Below, piece by piece: positions 55,596-63,667 of a stretch of DNA of 64,000 nt. Position numbers and translations under genes: made by a program. Within the stretch, counting starts at the first letter, position 1, and each line of letters begins with the position of its first letter. The notes under the pieces were generated by a model, which was given only the letters and a program-made list of their open reading frames with translations, had not been told where the DNA came from and made no database searches. Source of the stretch: an uncultured Maribacter sp. (GTDB taxonomy: Bacteria; Bacteroidota; Bacteroidia; Flavobacteriales; Flavobacteriaceae); the NCBI GenBank assembly GCA_947493885.1, contig CANLTE010000004.1:248001-312000 (forward strand), read 5' to 3'.

Positions 55596-56450
55596 ATGAA
55601 AACTGCAATTCAAAAATCGCCAATACCACAAAATCGTTTTTTTGTTGTTGAAACATTAAAACAACCTTTTTTTGACCCCAATTGGCATTTTCATTCAGAA
55701 TATCAATTATTCATTGTTTTAAAAGGCTCAGGGACAAGGTTTATTGGAGATAATGTTGAAAGGTACGATGAAGGTAGTATTACATTTACTGGTCCTAATT
55801 TACCGCATTTGTGGCGTAGTGATTATGATGGTTCTCAAGACTGGTCTGAAGGTATTGTTCTTTATTTTCATGAAGATTTTATAAGCCAAAATTTTCTAAA
55901 TAAAGATGAAGCTATAAAACTAAAACAACTTCTAAAATTGAGTTTACGGGGTATATCCATTAAAGAGAAAACTCTAAATGCTATAAAAGAAATGCTTTTA
56001 AAGCTTCCTAAACTAAAAGGTTTTGATGGCGTCTTGCAACTACTAAGTATACTAAACTATTTATCGAAAAGTAATGATATTGAATTACTAACTAGCCCTA
56101 GTTATACCAATTCTCTTAAAGAAGGTGATACCAATAGAATGAACAAAGTGTATTCTTATGTTATGCAAAACTTTAAACAAAAAATTAGTATTACAGAGTT
56201 AGCAGAATTAACTAACATGACACCAACATCTTTTAGTCGCTATTTTAAAATGCATGCAAATAAAACATTTTCAGATTTTATTAGCGAAATACGTATTGGT
56301 TATGCCTGCAAACTACTAATAGAAAAAAACATGAACGCCTCGCAAGCTTGTTATTCTAGTGGTTTTAGGACATTATCCAATTTTAATAAACAGTTTAGAA
56401 CTATCACTAAAAAATCACCTTTAGAATATAAAAAGGAATATAACGTATAA
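55596..56450 (+). CDS. AraC-family regulator with N-terminal cupin sensor
   Basis: A 284-residue paralogue of the two other cupin-AraC proteins in the window (PNWHFHSEYQLFIVLKGSGTRFIGD, FTGPNLPHLW, and a C-terminal double helix-turn-helix ending SPLEYKKEY). It lies between the divergent PQQ dehydrogenase and the co-directional DUF642-ThuA gene. TTTGTAGC-like sites in both flanking gaps, 21 bp apart, suggest it controls both. The effector is probably a sugar. Confidence 0.88.
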   Translation: MKTAIQKSPIPQNRFFVVETLKQPFFDPNWHFHSEYQLFIVLKGSGTRFIGDNVERYDEGSITFTGPNLPHLWRSDYDGSQDWSEGIVLYFHEDFISQNFLNKDEAIKLKQLLKLSLRGISIKEKTLNAIKEMLLKLPKLKGFDGVLQLLSILNYLSKSNDIELLTSPSYTNSLKEGDTNRMNKVYSYVMQNFKQKISITELAELTNMTPTSFSRYFKMHANKTFSDFISEIRIGYACKLLIEKNMNASQACYSSGFRTLSNFNKQFRTITKKSPLEYKKEYNV

Positions 56451-56541
56451 CCTATATTTTGTCATTTTTAGAGTTAAAATCAACTAAATAATTAATACAA
56501 ATGATAAAATACAGTCGTTCCTTGACAATATAAAGATAGGT

Positions 56542-56571
56542 ATTTGTAGCTACGATTACTTAATTTGTAGC
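56542..56571. promoter_or_regulatory. Direct repeat ATTTGTAGC, 21-bp period, before the DUF642-ThuA gene
   Basis: ATTTGTAGC occurs at 56542-56550 and 56563-56571, exactly 21 bp apart, the two-turn spacing typical of AraC half-sites. A related reverse copy (GCTACAAT, 55455-55462, with CCTAC 21 bp further) lies in the gap on the other side of the AraC gene. Confidence 0.55.
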
Positions 56572-56628
56572 ACGCTATAATTAGCATAAAATTTAGACTA
56601 TACGCATTTAAAATATTAAATATAAACC

Positions 56629-58539
56629 ATGAACATTTTTTGCCATAAAAATATAAATACACTTTTCTTTTTTTTAGCATGTAATGTGATTTTTGGACAA
56701 AACCTCCTTAAAAATGGGGCTTTCGAGAACAAAAAGATTAAATCTGAAAGTAAGATTGTAAAAAAACTTAACGGTTGGAAGGTAACTAACGGAAATGTAG
56801 AGTTCATCAGCAATACAATATTTTCTTCAACTGATAAAAACCTAGTGTTAGATTTAAATGGAAATCAACCTGGAGCAATTAGCCAAACTATTAAAGGATT
56901 AAAAAAAAACAGCAACTACACTTTAAAATTTGCTTACGCTGACCAGAAAAACAGAAATCGTGATATATCAGGAACTCTAGCTACCGCAGAAGTTTTTGTA
57001 AATGATAAAAAACTAACAACACTTCGCAACCTATCCCCTGCTCCAAATTATATTAATGGAATTGGTTTTGCATTTAAATCTTCTTCTAAAGGCGTTGCAA
57101 AAATTGAATTTGTTTCAACAACCAAAGGAAAAATGGGGCTTGTAATAGACAACGTTAACGTAAAAGAAGGCTTACCGTTAGAGCCTCCTGTAAATAATCA
57201 CTTGGTTAACGGAAGTTTTGAAATGAAAGTTGATAGTGAGGACAGTAACCCTCATCTTTTTGGAGAACAGCTTCCTGGATGGTTAATTATGAAAGAGAAT
57301 GTTGATATTATAGCAATTGATAATTATGGTACACCTCATGGAAAATGGATAATTGACCTTGGTGGTCATGGACCAGGTGGTATTGCTCAAACAATTAACA
57401 ATTTAACCCCTGGAGCTAATTATAGATTGTCTTTTTTATACTCTAGGCATAGATACTGGAATCAAGAAGACCCTTTAACTGGCAAGGTCTTTTTAAATGA
57501 TAACTTAGTTTTAAATCTGAGTAGAAATAAAAATTACAAAGCTCCACGATGGGAAAAAATTACCTATGATTTTATAGTTCCTCCAAATGGACAAGTAACC
57601 CTCTCCATGTTTTCAACTGCTCTAAAAGTTGGAGGCGGAATTTTATATGACAATATTCAAATTGAAAAAGTAACAGATATTGTTAAACCAAAAAAAATAC
57701 CCGTTTTAATTATTGATGGTTTTAGTAACCATCATTGGCAATTAAACACAAAATACCTTCAAAAAATACTGGAATCTAGCGGAAAGTTTACCGTTTCTGT
57801 AAGTACCTGTCCCAACAAAGAAAAAAATAACGCTGCTTGGGAGGATTGGAATCCTAACTTTTCTAACTACCCCGTAGTTATTCAAACCTGCAATAATATT
57901 AATAAGGAAAGTAGTTTACAATGGCCAGAAGAAGTAAAAAAATCATTTGAAGAATATGTAAAAAAAGGTGGTGGCGTTTATATGTACCATGGTGCAACTA
58001 ATGCGTTTAAAAGCTGGGATGCATATAATGAAATGATTGGTTTAGGATGGAGAAAAAAAGATTTTGGAATTGCGCTAACAATTGATGAAAATGAAAAAAT
58101 CACTGTGATACCAAAGGGTGAAGGTGAAAATACAGGCCATGGTCCTCGTAGAAATGCCTTAATTACACGAATTGGTCAACACCCTATTCATATAGGCATG
58201 CCAAAAAAATGGATTGCAGCCGATATAGAGGTTTACAGATACGGAAGAGGAACAGAAAAAAACCTTGAGGTATTATCTTATGCCAAAGATGAAAAAACTG
58301 GTTTGAATTTCCCTATAGAATGGACGGTAAAATATGGGGAAGGAAAAGTTTATAGCTCTACTTACGGACATTTATGGCATAATCAAAAACAACCTCCTAG
58401 TATGGAATGTGTTGCTTTTCATCAAAGTATGATACGTGCTTTGCAATGGCTAAGCAACAATAAGGCAGAAAATTACGTTCCTCAAAATTTTCCAATAGAA
58501 GAAAGGTTTTCTTTAAAAAAAGTAATCGTTCAAGAATAA
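56629..58539 (+). CDS. Secreted DUF642-like x2 + ThuA-like domain protein
   Basis: A 636-residue protein with a signal peptide (to about VIFGQ). Two related jelly-roll modules of the DUF642 kind follow (about 24-180, LLKNGAFENKK... and 190-350, HLVNGSFEMKVD...), which bind carbohydrate in plants and bacteria. The C-terminal 280 residues, from KKIPVLIIDGFSNHHW, are a ThuA-like class I glutamine-amidotransferase-fold domain (VYMYHGATNAF, YSSTYGHLWHN). ThuA proteins accompany trehalose and 3-keto-sugar use, which agrees with the PQQ/DUF1080 fusion next door. An enzymatic role is unproven. Confidence 0.8.
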   Translation: MNIFCHKNINTLFFFLACNVIFGQNLLKNGAFENKKIKSESKIVKKLNGWKVTNGNVEFISNTIFSSTDKNLVLDLNGNQPGAISQTIKGLKKNSNYTLKFAYADQKNRNRDISGTLATAEVFVNDKKLTTLRNLSPAPNYINGIGFAFKSSSKGVAKIEFVSTTKGKMGLVIDNVNVKEGLPLEPPVNNHLVNGSFEMKVDSEDSNPHLFGEQLPGWLIMKENVDIIAIDNYGTPHGKWIIDLGGHGPGGIAQTINNLTPGANYRLSFLYSRHRYWNQEDPLTGKVFLNDNLVLNLSRNKNYKAPRWEKITYDFIVPPNGQVTLSMFSTALKVGGGILYDNIQIEKVTDIVKPKKIPVLIIDGFSNHHWQLNTKYLQKILESSGKFTVSVSTCPNKEKNNAAWEDWNPNFSNYPVVIQTCNNINKESSLQWPEEVKKSFEEYVKKGGGVYMYHGATNAFKSWDAYNEMIGLGWRKKDFGIALTIDENEKITVIPKGEGENTGHGPRRNALITRIGQHPIHIGMPKKWIAADIEVYRYGRGTEKNLEVLSYAKDEKTGLNFPIEWTVKYGEGKVYSSTYGHLWHNQKQPPSMECVAFHQSMIRALQWLSNNKAENYVPQNFPIEERFSLKKVIVQE

Positions 58540-58595
58540 CTTCTACTGAACTTTTAAAACAATATTCGTTTTAACAAATGTTATTGCAAATTTTT

Positions 58596-59051
58596 TTATT
58601 CTAATTTATCTAGTAGCTTGTTTAAAACAGCAACTTCTTCATCAGACCACACATCTGTCTTGTCAACTATTTGGTTTACCATATTTTTGGTTTCTTCTAC
58701 CTTTTTTAAACCTTGTTCGGTTAACGAAACTAGTATCATTCTACGATTTTCCTCTGGTATTTCTCGTTTAACCAAATCCTTTTTAATCATGCGGTCAATA
58801 ATTCTGGTAACATCAGATGCTTGACTTATTAATAATTTAGATATTTCACCAGATGGAATAGGTTTTGGATGTTTATTACTCAATATTTTAAGTACATTAA
58901 ACTGTACTTCACTAATACCATAAGGTTTCAGTTGTTTGTTAAATAGCGAGAAAAAACGACTACCCCTAACTTGAATATTGGCTACAACCTTTTCCCTTTG
59001 AGTTACATCTTTTTTTATTTTAAGTATATCCAAAATTTTCTCTAATTCCAT
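58596..59051 (-). CDS. MarR-family transcriptional regulator
   Basis: A 151-residue winged helix-turn-helix repressor of the MarR type (ISEVQFNVLKILSNKHPKP, SGEISKLLISQASDVTRIIDRMIKKDLVKRE, and the wing NRRMILVSLTEQG). Members respond to small aromatic or oxidising molecules. It is convergent with the ThuA gene and stands alone. An inverted repeat overlaps its own -7 box, so it likely represses itself; nothing in the window shows another target. Confidence 0.9.
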   Translation of the reverse strand: MELEKILDILKIKKDVTQREKVVANIQVRGSRFFSLFNKQLKPYGISEVQFNVLKILSNKHPKPIPSGEISKLLISQASDVTRIIDRMIKKDLVKREIPEENRRMILVSLTEQGLKKVEETKNMVNQIVDKTDVWSDEEVAVLNKLLDKLE

Positions 59052-59065
59052 TTTCTAGCTTAAAC

Positions 59066-59087
59066 AACATTTGTTCTGACAAATATA
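59066..59087 (-). promoter_or_regulatory. Overlapping -7 box and MarR operator
   Basis: The minus strand reads TATATTTG (complement of 59080-59087), a full -7 match 29 bases before the marR start. The inverted repeat ATTTGT-TCTG-ACAAAT (59069-59084) covers it, the usual layout for MarR autorepression. Confidence 0.55.
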
Positions 59088-59136
59088 TGTAATTGGTTCT
59101 AAAATTCAGTCACATTAGTAAACCTTAAAAAAACAA

Positions 59137-59176
59137 AAAGCCTCAAACACCTATATTATAAAGCATTTAAGGCTTT
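59137..59176 (-). terminator. Second terminator downstream of tRNA-Pro
   Basis: AAAGCCT (59137-59143) pairs with AGGCTTT (59170-59176), loop of 26 bases. The minus strand then reads TTTTTGTTTTTTT after the hairpin, a strong terminator tail. Confidence 0.55.
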
Positions 59177-59194
59177 GTCGGGATGACAGGATTT
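59177..59194 (-). repeat. Partial copy of the tRNA-Pro 3' end
   Basis: GTCGGGATGACAGGATTT here is identical to 59306-59323, which covers the acceptor arm 3' strand, discriminator and part of the T arm of tRNA-Pro. It lies 113 bases downstream of the tRNA, just before a terminator. Either a tRNA relic or half of an attachment site; it is too short to be functional as tRNA. Confidence 0.7.
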
Positions 59195-59243
59195 TGATAA
59201 TCCTTATAAACCCTCATTGCAAATAAAGCATTGCTTTATTTAA

Positions 59244-59304
59244 AAATAAAAGCTCCAGTTTTCTTAAGAAAGCACACTTTCTACAAAAACCAAAGCTTTT
59301 ATTT
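59244..59304 (-). terminator. Terminator directly after tRNA-Pro
   Basis: Perfect 11-bp arms AAATAAAAGCT (59244-59254) and AGCTTTTATTT (59294-59304), ending two bases from the tRNA 3' end and followed on the minus strand by a T-rich stretch. A further 10-bp palindrome lies at 59221-59241. Confidence 0.6.
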
Positions 59305-59306
59305 AG

Positions 59307-59380
59307 TCGGGATGACAGGATTTGAACCTGCGACCACTCGACCCCCAGCCGAGTGCGCTACCGGACTGCGCTACATCCCG
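59307..59380 (-). tRNA. tRNA-Pro (anticodon GGG)
   Basis: A 74-base cloverleaf. Acceptor stem CGGGATG/CATCCCG, discriminator A, D arm around GCGCAGTCCGGTAGCGC, anticodon stem CTCGG/TCGAG with loop CTGGGGG giving anticodon GGG, and T arm GTTCAAATC. The CCA end is not encoded. All minus strand. Confidence 0.95.
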
Positions 59381-59438
59381 AAATTGGTTTGCAAAAATAG
59401 AAAAGCTACCTTTAATTGAGGTCTTTTTCTAAAAAAAA

Positions 59439-60374
59439 TTAGTCCACCTCAAATTTATTCATCCAGATTATCAATTTTTTAGACCATTCTTCTAAATCTG
59501 GTATGTCTTGTGCCAAGCTAAATCCATGCCCTCCTTTCTCATAAAGGTGTAACGTAGACCGCCCTTGCCCTTTTACGGATAACATGGTGTGAAAAAACTC
59601 GCTATTCTCTCTTGGCACAGCTTCATCATCAATGGCGTGTACAAGAAAAGTTTTAGGCGTATTCTCATCAATATTTAGTTCACTAGAATACTCGTGAACC
59701 AGGTTTATAGAGGGTTTTTTTCCCAATAGATTTTCTCTAGAACCTTGATGTGTTTCCTCCCCCATTGTAATAACCGGATATATTAATGCCATAAAATCTG
59801 GCCTTGCACTTAAATTATCTATTCTATCCATTGGTTCATAAACTTTTTTACTATGCTGAGTTCCTAAGGTAGATGCTAAATGTCCTCCAGCGGAAAAGCC
59901 AATTACACCAATCTGGTTTTGATTAATTTTCCAGTCATCTGCTCTACTTCGCACCAATCGCATTGCCCGTTGTGCGTCTATTAGAGGCACTGTATGTTTA
60001 TTGGTTTGCGTTTTATCTGATGGTAACCTATACTTAACCACGATACCCGCTATACCGTGTTTATTCAAAAATTTAGCAATATCGGTTCCTTCCCAATCAT
60101 AAGCAAGTAAACCATAACCTCCTCCCGGAAAGATTAACAATGCCTCGCCTGTGGCCATAGATTTATCTGGTAAGAACACTTCTATAGTTGGCTTTTGAAC
60201 ATTTTTTATTCTAAGAATATTAGTTTGTTCATGTATCTCCTCTACATTAGTTTTTATGTGATTTGGAATTTTATCTTCTGGCCATAACGCTATTATATTT
60301 TTATTTGATTCACATCCAAAAAATCCAAACAATATAACCACCATTAAATACTTTTGAAGTTTAATTAACGCCAT
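59439..60374 (-). CDS. Alpha/beta hydrolase (BD-FAE/acetylesterase-like), lipoprotein
   Basis: A 311-residue serine esterase. Lipoprotein signal (VVILFGFFGC, Cys about 21). The oxyanion motif is FPGGGYGLLAYDWEG, the nucleophile is Ser in GVIGFSAGGHLAS, the Asp is in VHAIDDEAVP and the His in GGHGFSLA. Related proteins remove acetyl or feruloyl groups from plant and algal polysaccharides. It overlaps the dipeptidase gene by 14 bases, so the two are co-translated. Acting in the periplasm on acyl-substituted oligosaccharide is the likely role. Confidence 0.82.
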   Translation of the reverse strand: MALIKLQKYLMVVILFGFFGCESNKNIIALWPEDKIPNHIKTNVEEIHEQTNILRIKNVQKPTIEVFLPDKSMATGEALLIFPGGGYGLLAYDWEGTDIAKFLNKHGIAGIVVKYRLPSDKTQTNKHTVPLIDAQRAMRLVRSRADDWKINQNQIGVIGFSAGGHLASTLGTQHSKKVYEPMDRIDNLSARPDFMALIYPVITMGEETHQGSRENLLGKKPSINLVHEYSSELNIDENTPKTFLVHAIDDEAVPRENSEFFHTMLSVKGQGRSTLHLYEKGGHGFSLAQDIPDLEEWSKKLIIWMNKFEVD

Positions 60375-61086
60375 TACATTCCCATTTAAAATTAGCTACT
60401 TTATCATTGCTCGCTGCAGATAAATTATAATGCCACCATTCCGTTCTTATAGACCAAAAACCAAACTTTTCCATAGTTTGTTTTAATAATTTTCTGTTTT
60501 TTAAAACTGCATCTGGTAAATCGGTATTATCATGATATGCCTTTCTACCAAAAAAATCAAAGTCCGTTCCCATGTCTAATTCTTCTCCATCCACTGTAAC
60601 TAAAGTGATATCAACGGCTCCTCCTTTATTGTGGATTGATCCCTTCACAGGGTTTGCTACATACTGCGGATTAGGCACAATTTCCCACATTTTATATTGA
60701 ACAGAATTTGGTCTATAGCAATCAAAGAACTTTATCTTATAACCCTTTTCTATAAACGCTTTATTTGCTTTTAATAAAGCCTTGGCGGTTTTTACACGAG
60801 TATAACATTCTGCACAATCATACACTTTTGCTTTTAAAAAATTATTCTCCGTTGCGTAACGTAAATCATAAGCAAAGTCTTTGCTAAAATCAGCTAGGCG
60901 TATAAAAGTACTGTCCGCGAAATTACTGAGCGATTTAAGCTTCTTCTCCGGGGTACTTTCTTTTGAAGAAATAACTACAATAGAATCCTTTTTTACTTTT
61001 TCGTTAACTACTTTCTTCTGTTCTGAAGTCCGTTTGCAACACATAAAACATAGGCTTACAATCGCTATATATTTGCTATACTTCAT
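60361..61086 (-). CDS. ddpX: D-alanyl-D-alanine dipeptidase (VanX/DdpX family)
   Basis: A zinc M15 peptidase that splits D-Ala-D-Ala. At 241 residues it has a signal (CFMCC start, possible lipobox) then the VanX core: FAYDLRYATENNF, CYRP (FFDCYRPNSVQYKMW) and zinc ligands in SIHNKGGAVDIT (His, Asp) and EWWHYN (His, with catalytic Glu). Exported VanX-like enzymes recycle peptidoglycan and are not resistance genes as such; no vanA/vanH partners are here. It is 101 bases after the GH95 gene, and its place inside a carbohydrate operon is unexplained. Confidence 0.9.
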   Translation of the reverse strand: MKYSKYIAIVSLCFMCCKRTSEQKKVVNEKVKKDSIVVISSKESTPEKKLKSLSNFADSTFIRLADFSKDFAYDLRYATENNFLKAKVYDCAECYTRVKTAKALLKANKAFIEKGYKIKFFDCYRPNSVQYKMWEIVPNPQYVANPVKGSIHNKGGAVDITLVTVDGEELDMGTDFDFFGRKAYHDNTDLPDAVLKNRKLLKQTMEKFGFWSIRTEWWHYNLSAASNDKVANFKWECNGVN

Positions 61087-61187
61087 TTATATTACTAGTA
61101 TAATTTGAAAACACCTATTTCAAATATAACGGAAAAGAGTCAATTGCTTAATATATAGCCCAAATGCATGTGATTTTTAGATTACTC

Positions 61188-63638
61188 TTACCAAGTTAAC
61201 TCTATTGTTTTTGTTTCTCCGACTTCAAAATTTGTAGAAAAAGTATCTCCACCCAAACTCACTGTTTCTCCATTCACTTTTGCTGATCTTAATACTTTTC
61301 GAAGTTGAAAAAGGATATTCTGTTTTTTTCCACTCGATACTTTGGCAGTCATAGTTTTACCTACCATATCCCATTCTAAGTTTTCTACTTTAGCTTGCGT
61401 TCTACATAAAACTCCCGAAACACTTCCCTTTGAAAGTTTTTCGGATAATGCTGGTAAAAACTCAATAACCCCAGGTTTTGAAAATACAAGCATCTCCAAT
61501 ATCACTGCTGGGATTGAATGTAGTGCATCGGTATTATAGATTACATCTGGATTATGAGATGTTACCAAACTACTATACAGGTAATCATTTTTCATAAGGA
61601 ATAATAAATTACCGTACACCAAATCACTCTTTTTTAAGCGAGCAGCTATAAGCGCCGTATGCGCCAAACCATGAGCACTCCCGTTTCCTCGTCCGCGTTT
61701 TTCAATGGCAATATTTGAAGCTTTAAAAAGTTTTTCTTCTTCAGGAGAAATTTCTAATCCAGGCCACACGGGATAAAGATGAGAGATATGTCTATGGTTA
61801 TAATTATCTTTTAAATTAGGATGTGCCCATTCTTTTAAAGCGCCATCCTCGTTAATTAAATAAGGGGGTAATTTCCCCAACATGTCCTGCCAAAGCATTA
61901 CTTTCTCATCTTTTAAATCTAATTCTTTATTTACCGCGAGTAAATTGATGAGTAATTCTCTAATTACCGCAATATCCATAGTAGCATTTGCAACGGCTCC
62001 CATTCGTTCTCCATTTGGTAATAGAGCTTTATTTTCAGGTGAATAAGAAGGCCCTATTAAATACTTTCCATTATCATCATACATATCTAAAAAATCTTCG
62101 TAGAACAACGCTGTTTTCTTCATCATGGGGTATAGCCTTTTTTGCATAAACTCTTTATCTCCCGTACATTGATAGTATTCATAACATGGTAATAATAACC
62201 ATTCAACGCCTGCAGTCCAATAATTTCCAGGCCATTTACCAAAATGTGTATGATAATTATGCCTACCTGAAGTTCGTGTTCCTGATACGTAACCTCTGCA
62301 TCCAAACAAATTTTTAGCATTGACTTCCCAATCTGGTGCAATACGTTCCAACAATGTCATATAGCTATCAATAGCTTCTTTTTGGTTGGCTAGATTAGCT
62401 GCTGCTACTTGTAAATTTACGTTGGCATCCAAAGTAAAATCACCTGACCAACGCGGTCTCCAGCTTCCATTCCATATCCCCATTAAGTTAGGTGGATTTT
62501 TTCCACTACTAGAAATTAAACCGTAAACCCCCATGTTGAACACTTTTTCTAGTAAATACGGATTGATAACTTCTACTCCTTCCTGATTAGCTATTAGTAT
62601 TTCGTTAGGACCATCAGTAAATCCTGTCTTATCAAGATTCAGGGTAATACGGTTAAACATTTCACCATGTACAGCTTCATGTTTTTTTAAAACCTCATCA
62701 TAAGACACTAAACTCTTAATATTTGTTTTTACTTCTGAAATAGCAGATTCTGAAAACGGTTCAATAGGAATAACCTTTGCGTAAACCTCAACATCATCAG
62801 CTTCTTTAACAATTATTTTATTGTTTTTAGTAGTTAGAACACCGCCTTCATTCTTAATATTTACTACAACTTCATAGCCTCTATCTACCAATTGATATTT
62901 ACTCCTAAACGTTATCCAATGGTTATCTGTAACATTTTCAGGTTGCTCAACCAAAGGCGTATTTAGTTGTTCCCACTTATCAGGAAATAGCATTTTTATA
63001 TTTTGCTGAATACCAGATTCTTTATCTTCTTCAGATTGATTCTCATCAATTTGGTGGGCTAAGGAAAATGTAATGTTGATGTTTTTTTCTTTGCTACTTT
63101 TAATCTTTGTAGCAATTACATTATCGGGTCGAGACACAAAAGATGTTCGTTGAAATTGCACTTTATTCGCATTCCATTTTATGGTAATCTCTCCACTTTC
63201 ATAATTTAAGCTTCGTTCGTAACCTGAAACATCTCCTTGAAATTCTTGATTTAAGTTTAATACACAAGCAGGGTGATAAGGGTCGGTCCATAAAATATCT
63301 TGATACCCTCTGGTTTTGGCATGCTTCAATATTTCACTTTTAGCTTCTGCATATTTTTCAGCTCTAATTAGCTGTTTAGCCTTTGGCATTATATCACCTA
63401 TATCTGGAGGTTTCACACCTTCTGTTCCTATATATTCGTATAAAAACTCATGGTTAAAAATGATTTTCTCATCACGCGGATTTCCATGAACTAAAATACC
63501 CATTTCTCCGTTTCCACTTATTAAGGCATCTTGCCAACGAGAGGCTGGCGCATTACTTGATATAGAAGCATCATTTTTTGTTTTCTCCCCGCTGCAAGAC
63601 AATAAACACAATGTTAATACAAGAAAAATTCTATTCAT
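61188..63638 (-). CDS. GH95-family alpha-L-fucosidase/alpha-L-galactosidase-like, lipoprotein
   Basis: An 816-residue exo-enzyme; the start at 63638 gives a lipoprotein signal (MNRIFLVLTLCLLSCSGEK). An N-terminal beta sandwich (about 20-290, WQDALISGNGEMGILVHGNP, NHEFLYEY) is followed by an alpha/alpha barrel with LMGIWNGSWRPRWSGDFTLD, the HRHISHLYPVWPG block and a C-terminal sandwich. The barrel motifs diverge from classical GH95: the NxNxxMNYW stretch reads DANVNLQVA, and the usual DGNFG reads TDALHS. That may mean a changed substrate, such as L-galactose. It is upstream of, and probably with, the dipeptidase and esterase genes. Confidence 0.8.
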   Translation of the reverse strand: MNRIFLVLTLCLLSCSGEKTKNDASISSNAPASRWQDALISGNGEMGILVHGNPRDEKIIFNHEFLYEYIGTEGVKPPDIGDIMPKAKQLIRAEKYAEAKSEILKHAKTRGYQDILWTDPYHPACVLNLNQEFQGDVSGYERSLNYESGEITIKWNANKVQFQRTSFVSRPDNVIATKIKSSKEKNINITFSLAHQIDENQSEEDKESGIQQNIKMLFPDKWEQLNTPLVEQPENVTDNHWITFRSKYQLVDRGYEVVVNIKNEGGVLTTKNNKIIVKEADDVEVYAKVIPIEPFSESAISEVKTNIKSLVSYDEVLKKHEAVHGEMFNRITLNLDKTGFTDGPNEILIANQEGVEVINPYLLEKVFNMGVYGLISSSGKNPPNLMGIWNGSWRPRWSGDFTLDANVNLQVAAANLANQKEAIDSYMTLLERIAPDWEVNAKNLFGCRGYVSGTRTSGRHNYHTHFGKWPGNYWTAGVEWLLLPCYEYYQCTGDKEFMQKRLYPMMKKTALFYEDFLDMYDDNGKYLIGPSYSPENKALLPNGERMGAVANATMDIAVIRELLINLLAVNKELDLKDEKVMLWQDMLGKLPPYLINEDGALKEWAHPNLKDNYNHRHISHLYPVWPGLEISPEEEKLFKASNIAIEKRGRGNGSAHGLAHTALIAARLKKSDLVYGNLLFLMKNDYLYSSLVTSHNPDVIYNTDALHSIPAVILEMLVFSKPGVIEFLPALSEKLSKGSVSGVLCRTQAKVENLEWDMVGKTMTAKVSSGKKQNILFQLRKVLRSAKVNGETVSLGGDTFSTNFEVGETKTIELTW

Positions 63639-63667
63639 TAGTTTTATTTTTTTACCTCTCAAGGTTA

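Noticed and set aside
59231-59419. 62-residue frame containing TGFEPATTRPPAECATGLRY
   Set aside because: This peptide is the reading of tRNA-Pro on the opposite strand, a frequent false prediction. The tRNA cloverleaf explains the bases.
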